Below, piece after piece: positions 25,450 through 32,937 of a DNA stretch of 50,289 bases. Source of the DNA: Verrucomicrobiota bacterium (GTDB lineage: Bacteria; Verrucomicrobiota; Verrucomicrobiia; Limisphaerales; Fontisphaeraceae); the NCBI GenBank assembly GCA_037139415.1, contig JBAXGN010000029.1, positions 1-50,289 on the forward strand. Direction: 5' to 3'. Positions within the stretch are counted from its first letter, which is position 1. The number at the start of each line of letters is the position of its first letter. Below the pieces are notes generated by a model. It searched no databases. It had not been told where the DNA came from and saw only the letters and a program-made list of their open reading frames with translations. Made by a program: the position numbers and the translations under genes.

Positions 25450-25629
25450 GTGACGTTTTTTATCCTTTGTTCTTTGATTCTTTTACTCTTTGTTTTTATT
25501 TTTGTACCGCCCCGCTTGCGGGGCGGCCGAAAATTTTTAGATAATGAATTTCAGCCGGGCCACCCGTTGGGGTGGCAATGCTGAAGGCGGCTTGGCTGGC
25601 TGACCTCCGGGTGTTGCGCGGGGCCAATA

Positions 25630-25860
25630 AATTCGGATTGCGGAATTCGGATTGCGGAATTCGGATTGCGGAATGCGGATTGCGGAATGCGGAATGCGGA
25701 ATGGTTTGGCGTCGCGGCAGTTTCATCCTGAAGCAGGGCAGGGGCGATCTGGCACCCCAGCCGGGGTGCGGCCCCATTTTCCCGCGTTTCCGGTGGTCGC
25801 GCCCCGTGCCCCTCGCGACCGACCGTACAAGCTGTCAATCCTTTCGGATTGAGGGAATCC
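25630..25860 (+). repeat. dispersed repeat, copy 1
   Basis: It begins with a TTCGGATTGCGGAA-type microsatellite (25630-25702) and runs on through a segment containing GTTTGGCGTCGC, a GCACCCC hairpin, TTTCCGGTGGTCGCGCCC and TCAATCCTTTCGGATTGA. Nearly the same sequence recurs in the same orientation at 29391-29660, and a shorter copy of its end lies at 26220-26315. Confidence 0.8.
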
Positions 25861-26219
25861 CATCCAGCGGTGGGTTGGAGTCTGGTGACGCAATCCTGTT
25901 CAGGATTGGCGAGCTGACCAGGGTTTATCCCGTAGGGATAACGTCATGGGAGGCCAGGGTTGGTTGCGGGGGCAGGGGGCGCAACCTACCCTTAAACGCT
26001 CCGAATTTGCGCGCCAACCCGGAAAGGGTTGCGTCCGGCCTTGGATGCGTCGGCCCGCCAATTTCCCGCCGTCCCCAATTGCCGCAACCGCCTACGGGGT
26101 TGTTTGGTCACGGTGGACGGGGTTCCCATGGTAGGCGCAGCCCCGTTTGCCTTGCCGCGCCAACCATGGGCTCCGGTGACGCAATCCTTTCAGGATTCGC
26201 GGGTGCGTCGTCCATGCTG

Positions 26220-26315
26220 CGGTTTTCCGGTGGTCGCGCCCTGTGCCCCTCGCGCCCGACCGTACACGCTGTCAATCCTTTCGGATTGAGGGAATCCAAT
26301 CCAGCGGTGGGTTGG
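26220..26315 (+). repeat. dispersed repeat, partial copy
   Basis: It repeats the second half of the copy at 25630-25860 (TTTTCCGGTGGTCGCGCCC, then CGACCGTACACGCTGTCAAT, then the TCAATCC hairpin and CCAGCGGTGGGTTGG) with a few substitutions. It lacks the microsatellite part. Confidence 0.78.
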
Positions 26316-26887
26316 GCGGCGGCACCTATATATATATAGGTAGCCGCTGGTCGCGCCGCTACGGATTCGGTAGCCGCAGACGTGAGTCCGCGCTGATCTG
26401 CTCGGGAAGCGACATTGCGAGGGAGACCGCCGGTTGAGCCAAAGGCTGAAATTTGCGCCGACGGACGTCGTTGGCTACGCGGTGTAAAATTTTCACGCAT
26501 CTTGCGTGAAAATCACACGCCGTCAAATCCTCCACGATCCCGTTTCCACCTACGCTGGCTGCCGTCATGCGTAGTATCCAGCCGCCCGCGACCCGCTGGG
26601 AATTGGCACGGAGTTTGCTTCATTCTAATTTATATACACCCTGAAAACCATCATGGACAATTGCACCCATCGTGTCTGCAATGCTGAATAAGAAAACCAG
26701 ATGAAAAGACTTGGTGACCATTAGAACAGGATAAAACGCCAGACTGGAATAGAACTAACAATCTATATCTTTATGAAACTAAACAACACACCTGCTGCCG
26801 TCTTTGCCGCCCCCCGGAAACCCCGGAACGCCGCTCTTCCGGGAAATCCGGCGCTCCGTGCGCCGGATCGCGCCGCCTCCGGGCCGG

Positions 26888-27145
26888 TTTTACGCGCCCC
26901 TCGGCCATTTGGGGGCAGCCCTGCGCCGTTTCCGCGCGCCCCTAAATGGTTTGGGGGCAGCCCTGCGCCATTTGGGGGAGCCCCTAAATGGTTTAGGGGG
27001 TCCCCCGCGCGGTTTTGCCCCGCCCCCAAATGGTTTGGGGAATCCCCCAAGCGGTTTGGGCGCGCCCCCAGATGGTTTAGGGGAGCCCCCAAACGTCTTG
27101 GGGGAGCCCCCACGCGGTTTTACCCCGCCCCCAAATGGTTTGGGG
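26888..27145. repeat. 21-bp tandem repeat, each unit a hairpin
   Basis: Thirteen or so units spaced exactly 21 bp apart, from about 26890 to 27141. The consensus is near GCCCCCAAATGGTTTGGGGGA, itself a hairpin (CCCCCAAA, TGG, TTTGGGGG). Variants keep pairing, for example CCCCTAAATGGTTTAGGGG and CCCCCAAACGTCTTGGGGG. Because 21 is a multiple of three, several frames stay open as heptapeptide repeats (for instance APKWFGG from an ATG at 26773, and PPNGLGE in a frame ending at 27289 that overlaps ATG 27286). None has a convincing ribosome site, so I do not call a gene. Confidence 0.85.
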
Positions 27146-27405
27146 GAGCCCCCACGGGGTGGAGGGCGCGCCCAATTTGAACGAGCACCACTGCCAACCA
27201 TGAAACCAACATTAACGATTACGGCAACGCGAGCCCCGGAAGGTTTCCCGGTGCGCGGCGCGTTGGGAACGGAGCCAAACCGGTTATGAGTAACGTCTGG
27301 ATGCCACACTACGATGATGGGGTCATCCGCTACGGGGCGGGTTGGCGGTATCCGCGTGCCGGAGAGATGTCGGTTAAACAAACAAATAAACAGAAAGTGA
27401 ATCGT

Positions 27406-28113
27406 ATGCCCAAACAGTCCTATTATCCCAGCCGCAAGAATGATCAAGCGGTCTGGCTCGAAAACTTCATCCAAAAAGCGCCCGGTATCACGACCCCGCT
27501 GGGGTTGTTGCCGGCCAAGGTGGATGCCGCGGTGGCCTCCGCCAAATGGGTGCATTACGTCATCAACCAGTGGATTGTCGCCGTGCGCGTCTTCAGCCAG
27601 GCGGCCACCGGGGCGGAAAATGCCAGCACGGATGGCAAGGGCAGCAGCGTGGTTGTGCTGCCGACGTTCACCGCCCCCACGCCGCCCACTGGCACGGTGC
27701 CCGTGCTGCCCGGCGCGCTGCCGCGGATTTTTGATCTGGTCCGCGAGATCAAGGAGAGCGATGGCTACACGGAGGCCATCGGGCAGGATTTGCAGATCAT
27801 TGCGCATGAGGATGCCACGGCGCACCCGGTCCCCGGCATCAAGCTGAAGCTGCTGGATGGCGAAAGTGGGTCCGGCCAGTATGTGAAACTGCACGTCGTC
27901 AAGTTCGGCCATGACGGTGTGGTGCTGGAATGCCGCCGGAATGGTGGCGCCTGGGAAAGCCTGGGGATTGTCATGCGCTCCCCGTTCTTGGATAAGCGCG
28001 CCCTGCTGGTCGCGGGCGAGGCGGAGATGCGGGAATACCGCGCGCGTTTTTACGACAAGGGCGCGGTGAACGGGGATTGGTCGCCGCTCATCAAAATCGC
28101 CGTCGGCGTGTAA
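27406..28113 (+). CDS. hypothetical protein with C-terminal beta-rich domain
   Basis: A 235-residue protein starting PKQSYYPSRKNDQAVWLENF. The N-terminal half is helical (LGLLPAKVDAAVASAKWVHY, VINQWIVAVRVFSQ), then comes a proline/threonine linker (TFTAPTPPTGTVPVLPG). The C-terminal part (IGQDLQIIAHEDA, QYVKLHVVKFGHDGVVLECR, YRARFYDKG) looks like a fibronectin-like sandwich. I recall similar unnamed proteins in Verrucomicrobiota and Bacteroidota, but no function is known to me. The frame is open back to 27286, but ATG 27406 gives the family-like start. It has no signal peptide. Its 3' end is part of a 561-bp tandem duplication, so a second copy of its last codons lies downstream. Confidence 0.7.
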   Translation: MPKQSYYPSRKNDQAVWLENFIQKAPGITTPLGLLPAKVDAAVASAKWVHYVINQWIVAVRVFSQAATGAENASTDGKGSSVVVLPTFTAPTPPTGTVPVLPGALPRIFDLVREIKESDGYTEAIGQDLQIIAHEDATAHPVPGIKLKLLDGESGSGQYVKLHVVKFGHDGVVLECRRNGGAWESLGIVMRSPFLDKRALLVAGEAEMREYRARFYDKGAVNGDWSPLIKIAVGV

Positions 28114-28616
28114 CGCACCATGAATGAAAACCAACCGGCTGCGGGTGGGCGTTCTGGAGGCCTCGGCCTTTCCGCCCGCCCGCTATTTCCCGGCGTTCTC
28201 GAATTTCCAACCGTTCGCAGGTTGAGAAACCTGCGACACAGCAGACTTGGAAGTCTGCGGTACGAAACGCGGGCGCCCGCCTCCCCCGTAGCGCAGGTTT
28301 CCAAACCTGCTGTGTCGCCGACTTCCGAGTCGGCGTACCGTAAACAATTCCCGTCACTGGCGTTATTCCAAGGTCTGCGGATTGGAAATCTGCGCTGCTA
28401 CCGAAATCCTTGGCGCCGCTGCCGGGCTTACTTAGACTGAAACCTTAATCCTTAAACCTTATGTCCTTTGATCCAAATAAACCAGTGGACGGCTCGCTGC
28501 TCTCCGCTGAAGAACTCCGCCAACAATTTAACGGGCTGAAATCCGAGATTGACGCCGTCCCCGCCGGTCCGCCAGGGCCGCAAGGTGCCCCCGGCAATGA
28601 TGGTCAGCCCGGCCCG
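28056..28616 (+). repeat. 561-bp tandem duplication, unit 1
   Basis: It spans the last codons of the 27406-28113 gene, a spacer with hairpins, and the first part of a collagen-like gene. It starts at the heptamer CAAGGGC (28056), which recurs at 28617 and 29178, exactly 561 bp apart each time. Confidence 0.93.
28216..28334. repeat. hairpin cluster with co-varying arms (also at 28777-28895)
   Basis: Four consecutive hairpins: CGCAGGTT/AACCTGCG (28216-28235), GCAGACTT/AAGTCTGC (28241-28258), GCAGGTTT/AAACCTGC (28293-28310) and GCCGACT/AGTCGGC (28317-28334). All share a GC(A/C)G-type foot and a variable upper arm. The 561-bp duplication repeats the whole set at 28777-28895. It is non-coding. 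Confidence 0.8.
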
Positions 28617-28688
28617 CAAGGGCGCGGTGAACGGGGATTGGTCGCCGCTCATCAAAATCGCCGTCGGCGTGTAACGCACCATGAATGA
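28461..28688 (+). pseudogene. chimeric 5' copy of the collagen-like gene
   Basis: The first 48 codons match the intact gene at 29022 (SFDPNKPVDGSLLSAEELRQ, then GPPGPQG repeats). At the CAAGGGC junction the frame runs into a copy of the tail of the upstream gene in a different frame, adding RGERGLVAAHQNRRRR and stopping. The normal C-terminal half is missing. It is a by-product of the tandem duplication and is probably non-functional, though it keeps its start and could be translated as a 75-residue peptide. Confidence 0.85.
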
Positions 28689-29177
28689 AAACCAACCGGC
28701 TGCGGGTGGGCGTTCTGGAGGCCTCGGCCTTTCCGCCCGCCCGCTATTTCCCGGCGTTCTCGAATTTCCAACCGTTCGCAGGTTGAGAAACCTGCGACAC
28801 AGCAGACTTGGAAGTCTGCGGTACGAAACGCGGGCGCCCGCCTCCCCCGTAGCGCAGGTTTCCAAACCTGCTGTGTCGCCGACTTCCGAGTCGGCGTACC
28901 GTAAACAATTCCCGTCACTGGCGTTATTCCAAGGTCTGCGGATTGGAAATCTGCGCTGCTACCGAAATCCTTGGCGCCGCTGCCGGGCTTACTTAGACTG
29001 AAACCTTAATCCTTAAACCTTATGTCCTTTGATCCAAATAAACCAGTGGACGGCTCGCTGCTCTCCGCTGAAGAACTCCGCCAACAATTTAACGGGCTGA
29101 AATCCGAGATTGACGCCGTCCCCGCCGGTCCGCCAGGGCCGCAAGGTCCCCCCGGCAATGATGGCCAGCCCGGCCAG
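28617..29177 (+). repeat. 561-bp tandem duplication, unit 2
   Basis: A second copy of the preceding unit, almost identical by eye. The differences I see are three substitutions near the end (within about 28580-28620 against 29140-29180). The close identity points to a recent event or an assembly artefact. Confidence 0.93.
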
Positions 29178-29369
29178 CAAGGGCCGATGGGCGAGATCAG
29201 CGCGCAGAATTTGGCGGACGCCATCAACAACGTCCTCAACAACAGCAGCGCGAACAGCAACGGGGTGGCGACGCTGGATTTCGTGGTGAGCGATCCGCCG
29301 ACGCAATGGGAGGTGGGCACGATCCAGAACACGCTGAACGCGCTGATCTTGGCGCTGCGCCGGCAGTAG
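29022..29369 (+). CDS. small protein with collagen-like Gly-Pro repeats
   Basis: A 115-residue protein. An N-terminal helical part (DGSLLSAEELRQQFNGLKSE) leads to a short collagen-like run of Gly-X-Y triplets (GPPGPQGPPGNDGQPGQQG) at about residues 38-57, then a C-terminal helical part (QNLADAINNVLNNSSANSNG, TIQNTLNALILALRRQ). Such arrangements trimerise in phage tail fibres and in some bacterial surface proteins. There is no signal peptide. It lies 346 bp after the first gene of this small cluster, and its 5' half is copied upstream as a pseudogene. I know no function. Coding is supported by the triplet structure. Confidence 0.75.
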   Translation: MSFDPNKPVDGSLLSAEELRQQFNGLKSEIDAVPAGPPGPQGPPGNDGQPGQQGPMGEISAQNLADAINNVLNNSSANSNGVATLDFVVSDPPTQWEVGTIQNTLNALILALRRQ

Positions 29370-29390
29370 GGGAAGGGGAATTGCGGAACC

Positions 29391-29660
29391 ATCGAATTCG
29401 GATTGCGGATTGCGGAATACTCAAATTCGGAATGCGGAATGCGGAATGCGGAATGGTTTGGCGTCGCAGCAGTTTTATCCAGAAGCAGGGCAGGGACGCT
29501 CTGGCACCCCATTCGGGGTGCGGCCCCATTTTCCCGCGTTTCCGGTGGTCGCGCCCCGTGCCCCTCGCGACCGACCGGCTGCAGGCTTTCAATCCTTCAG
29601 ATTGAGGGAAACCCATCCAGCGGTCGGCTACACTCTGTCAATCCTTTCGGATTGAGGGGT
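29391..29660 (+). repeat. dispersed repeat, copy 2
   Basis: The same order as copy 1: TTCGGATTGCGGA microsatellite, GGTTTGGCGTCGC, a CACCCC/GGGGTG hairpin (loop changed from AGCC to ATTC), TTTCCGGTGGTCGCGCCC, then TCAATC-type hairpins. It is a direct repeat of 25630-25860 and closes the repeat-rich segment before glmS. The rest of the gap to 29788 holds another CAATCCGGTTCAGGATTG-type element and no gene. Confidence 0.82.
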
Positions 29661-29788
29661 GCCCATTCACCGCTGGGTTGATCGCCGGTGACGCAATCCG
29701 GTTCAGGATTGCCAGGCTGACCAGGGTTGTATCCTGAAAGCCGGTCAACATCAGGCCCGCCTGCCGTTCCGATTCTCCCGGCGGTGGC

Positions 29789-31645
29789 CTATTCCACCGT
29801 CACACTCTTGGCAAGGTTGCGGGGTTTGTCCACGTCGCAACTGCGCGCGACGGCGATGTGGTAGGCCAAGAGCTGCAGGGGCACGGTGGCGAGCAGGGGG
29901 AAGATGCATTCCAAGGTGGGCGGCAGGTAGATGACCTCGTCGGCTTTCTCGCGGATGCCTTCGTTCCCGGCGGTGGTGACGGCGATGATCGGGCCTTTGC
30001 GCGCGCGGATTTCTTCCAGGTTGCTGAAGTTCTTTTCGTAAAGGGTATCCTGCGGAATCAAGACCACGGTGGGCGTGCGCTCGTCAATCATGGCGATGGG
30101 GCCGTGTTTCATTTCCGCCGCCGGGTAGCCCTCGGCGTGGATGTACGAGATTTCTTTGAGCTTCAGGGCGCCTTCGAGCGCAACGGCGAAGTTGTACTGC
30201 CGGCCCAGGAAGAAGAAGTCTTCCGATTGGGCGTATTTTAGCGCGATGCGTTTGATTTCCTCGGTCTGTTCCAGAATTTGCTGCAATTGGGCGGGGACAT
30301 TTTCCAGCGCGCGGATGATCCGCATGCCGTCCGCGACGGAGAACATGCGCATGCGGCCCATGAGCAGCGCAAAGAGGGTGAGCGCGGTCACTTGCGAGGA
30401 GAACGCCTTGGTGGAGGCGACGCCGATTTCCGGCCCGGCGTGCAGGTAGATGCCGCCATCGGCCTCGCGGGCGATGGTGCTGCCGACGACGTTGCAAAGT
30501 GAGAGCACCTTGTGCCCGCGGCGGCGGGCCTCGCGCAGCGCGGCGAGGGTATCGGCGGTTTCGCCGGATTGGGTGATGACCAGCACCAGCGTATTCTTCT
30601 CAATCGGCGCGTTGCGGTAGCGGAATTCGCTGGCGTATTCCACCTCCACGGGGATATGCGCGAATTCTTCCAGCAAATGCTCACCGATCAGCGCGGCGTG
30701 CCAGCTTGTGCCGCAGGCGGCGATGACGATCTGGTCCACCGCCCGCAGTTCCGCGGGGGACATGTTCAGCCCGCCGAATTTGGCGGTGGCTTCCTCATTA
30801 TCCACGCGCCCGCGCATGGCATTGGCCACGGTGCGGGGTTGCTCGTGGATTTCCTTGAGCATGAAATGGGGGAAGGTGCCGCGCTCCGCCGCCTCGGCGT
30901 CGAATTCAAGCTGGCTGATCTGCACCTTGGCGGTATCGCTGCCGAGGTTGAAGACGCGGAACTGCTCCGTCGTCAACGTCACCACATCGTAATCATTCAG
31001 ATACACCACCTGCCGCGTGTGGACGGCGAGGGCGGAGGCGTCGCTGGCCAGGAAATTCTCTCCGACCCCGACCCCGACGATCAGCGGGGAACCGCGCCGC
31101 GCGCCGACGATCACCTCCGGATGCTCCGAGCACACCACCGCGATGCCATACGTGCCGATGACTTCCTTGAGGGCGCTGGCCACCGCTGCTGCGAGCGGAT
31201 GCTCCTCGGTTGCCTGGCCGCGCAGCTTCGCATAATGCTCGCCGATTAAGTGCGCCAGCACCTCGGTATCCGTGGCGGATTGGAACTGGTGCCCGGCGTT
31301 GCGCATCCGGGTCTTGAGCGAGTCAAAATTCTCGATCACGCCGTTATGGACCACGGCGATCTTGCCGCTCTGATCCAGGTGCGGGTGGGAATTGACGTCC
31401 GAGGGCGCGCCGTGGGTGGCCCAGCGGGTGTGCCCGATGCCCACCGTGCCGCGCGGTGACTCAGTGGCGAGCAAGCGGGCCAGGCCCTCGTCAATTTTGC
31501 CCAGCTTCTTGCGGATTTGCAGCCGGCCCGCGTCGAGCACCGCCAGACCGGCGCTGTCGTATCCGCGATACTCCAACCGGCGCAAACCCTCGAGGAGGAT
31601 GGGCGCCGCCGTTTTCCTGCCAATATAACCAATGATGCCGCACAT
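29789..31645 (-). CDS. glmS: glutamine-fructose-6-phosphate aminotransferase (isomerizing)
   Basis: A 618-residue GlmS, which makes glucosamine-6-phosphate from fructose-6-phosphate and glutamine at the start of the UDP-GlcNAc pathway for peptidoglycan and lipid A. The N-terminal glutaminase begins CGIIGYIGR with nucleophile Cys2. Two SIS domains follow (VIAACGTSWHAALIGEHLLE, VLVITQSGETADTLAALREA), and the protein ends NLAKSVTVE as in the family. Length is standard and no residue looks lost. It is a single gene on the minus strand. No glmS ribozyme-like leader was recognised in the 180 bp upstream. Confidence 0.97.
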   Translation of the reverse strand: MCGIIGYIGRKTAAPILLEGLRRLEYRGYDSAGLAVLDAGRLQIRKKLGKIDEGLARLLATESPRGTVGIGHTRWATHGAPSDVNSHPHLDQSGKIAVVHNGVIENFDSLKTRMRNAGHQFQSATDTEVLAHLIGEHYAKLRGQATEEHPLAAAVASALKEVIGTYGIAVVCSEHPEVIVGARRGSPLIVGVGVGENFLASDASALAVHTRQVVYLNDYDVVTLTTEQFRVFNLGSDTAKVQISQLEFDAEAAERGTFPHFMLKEIHEQPRTVANAMRGRVDNEEATAKFGGLNMSPAELRAVDQIVIAACGTSWHAALIGEHLLEEFAHIPVEVEYASEFRYRNAPIEKNTLVLVITQSGETADTLAALREARRRGHKVLSLCNVVGSTIAREADGGIYLHAGPEIGVASTKAFSSQVTALTLFALLMGRMRMFSVADGMRIIRALENVPAQLQQILEQTEEIKRIALKYAQSEDFFFLGRQYNFAVALEGALKLKEISYIHAEGYPAAEMKHGPIAMIDERTPTVVLIPQDTLYEKNFSNLEEIRARKGPIIAVTTAGNEGIREKADEVIYLPPTLECIFPLLATVPLQLLAYHIAVARSCDVDKPRNLAKSVTVE

Positions 31646-31826
31646 AAAATGAATCGCTCGTAATTATTTTCCAAGCCGCCGTGGCTCTCAATCGCGGGCA
31701 CGTTAGCAAATTCAACGGCGCGTGTCATGAGCAAAGTCACCGCTGGACCCAGGAAAATTATCCGGCGGCATTCTCCCCCATGTCTTTGGAAATCCGCCGC
31801 GTGAGCTCGGTGGCGGCTGGGGAAAT

Positions 31827-32819
31827 TCAAGGTTTCACGCGCTGGGTCAGGTTGGGCGGAGTGGCATTCGTGAAGTTCGTGAAGCAGGCTTCGATTTGTT
31901 GCGGCGCGGGAATGCCAGCGTGGATGTAGAGACCGTAGCGCAGCCGAAGCGGTTTGCCGGGCGCGAGTTTGAATTTGCCGGGGAAGGTCAACGCCGCGCC
32001 CATCCAGCCGTCGTTGCGCACGTGGAAGACGCTGGGGTAATTCAGATTGATGGGATGATCAAGCAGGGTGATGCCCTCGGCGGCGGTGGCGGTGATCGGG
32101 CCGGAGTAATCCATCCAGCGGGCGGGTTTGCGGAAGATGGCGGTTTCGCCCTGCCCGCCTTCGGAGTTGCGGAGGGTGCCGCCGCCGTCCAGGACGCCGA
32201 TGGTCTTGGCCATGCGCACGCCGAGCAGGCCAAAGGCGGTCTGTCCCAGGGTGACTTCGTCCCCATTGGCTTCGAGGTGAAGGTCCAGAAGCAAGAGCCA
32301 TTCGTGATTCGGTAAATTGCGGGCGGTCATTTGGCGGCGCTCGTAAAGGAGCACGCGGTTTTCGGCCCGCCATGCGTTATAGACGACGAGTGCGCATTCC
32401 TCCGGGCCGTCTTCCAATCGCTCGACGCGTTGATGAACGATTTTCCCCGGACCACGATCTTCCCAGAAGCTCAGGCCGTTGACGGCGGCGTGGGAAATCC
32501 AGACGGAGTTATGGTGGCTGTGGGTTTCCGGATCGTGCGGGTGGCCCATGCGGGTGAGGGAACGGCCGCTGGGGCCGATGATCGGATAGAGGAAGGGCCG
32601 CGCCAGGTTGGTGGCGAAGTAGTAGCGGGCGATTTCCGTGCCGTCGCGCTGAAAGGAAACCTGATCCAAGGGCAGGGGGATCACCTGCATGAGCGGGACA
32701 GGCTTGGGGGCAAACGAGGCGTTCGTAATGGATTGGGCCCGCAGGAATAATGCGGTGGCCAGGAGCAGCAGCGTGGCGCAGCGCACGCGGAGGGCGTTCC
32801 GGTTCGTCTTCATGGTCAC
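31827..32819 (-). CDS. DUF6807 (PmoA-like) secreted protein
   Basis: A 330-residue protein with a signal peptide (VRCATLLLLATALFLRAQS) that should be exported. It matches the PmoA-like/DUF6807 family found in Planctomycetota and Verrucomicrobiota: YYFATNLARPFLYPIIGPSG, LTRMGHPHDPETHSHHNSVW and later FGLLGVRMAKTIGVLDGG. Despite the old name, these are not subunits of particulate methane monooxygenase. They are beta-rich and often occur with sugar-catabolic or glycan-degrading genes, and several histidines (HPHDPETHSHH) could bind metal. No enzymatic role is established. ATG at 32813 is an alternative start two codons inside. Confidence 0.83.
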   Translation of the reverse strand: MTMKTNRNALRVRCATLLLLATALFLRAQSITNASFAPKPVPLMQVIPLPLDQVSFQRDGTEIARYYFATNLARPFLYPIIGPSGRSLTRMGHPHDPETHSHHNSVWISHAAVNGLSFWEDRGPGKIVHQRVERLEDGPEECALVVYNAWRAENRVLLYERRQMTARNLPNHEWLLLLDLHLEANGDEVTLGQTAFGLLGVRMAKTIGVLDGGGTLRNSEGGQGETAIFRKPARWMDYSGPITATAAEGITLLDHPINLNYPSVFHVRNDGWMGAALTFPGKFKLAPGKPLRLRYGLYIHAGIPAPQQIEACFTNFTNATPPNLTQRVKP

Positions 32820-32937
32820 AAATTACCGCCGCACCCTTGCACATCCCGGCGCCCCGGGCCAGCTTTTTGTCGGTCTGCCAGTTGTGTCGGGCGGTTTCGG
32901 CATTGTCATCCCGGCGGATTCGGATTAGGTTGGGTTC

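Larger units (their letters stand above)
25507..26513. repeat. array of short hairpins with co-varying arms
   Basis: A gene-free stretch of about 1 kb with at least eight short perfect inverted repeats. Examples are CCGCCCCGC/GCGGGGCGG (25507-25526), GCCACCC/GGGTGGC (25559-25576), GCACCCC/GGGGTGC (25752-25769), TCAATCC/GGATTGA (25835-25852 and 26272-26289), CAATCCTG/CAGGATTG (25891-25908), TTATCCC/GGGATAA (25925-25941) and CAACCC/GGGTTG (26015-26031). The last is ATTTTCACGCA/TGCGTGAAAAT (26489-26513), with an 11-bp arm. A palindrome ACCTATATATATATAGGT lies at 26324-26341. The arms differ in sequence yet stay complementary, with loops of 2-5 bases. The open frames across it follow no coding logic. 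The function is unknown. Confidence 0.75.

Noticed and set aside
25572-26339. 255-codon plus-strand frame through the hairpin field
   Set aside because: The sequence is made of dispersed repeats that recur outside any frame, so coding is unlikely.
26888-27145. CRISPR-like array
   Set aside because: Units are contiguous with no spacers and are palindromic throughout, and no cas gene is present.
26890-28134. 414-codon minus-strand frame through the 21-bp array and the 27406 gene
   Set aside because: It is open because repeat units are multiples of three and because of GC-rich codons. It opposes a better gene.
28120-28440. 106-codon frame present in both duplication units
   Set aside because: It covers the hairpin cluster, has no ribosome site and repeats only because the DNA is duplicated.
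31646-31826. glmS ribozyme leader
   Set aside because: No ribozyme core pattern was recognised in the 180 bp upstream of glmS.
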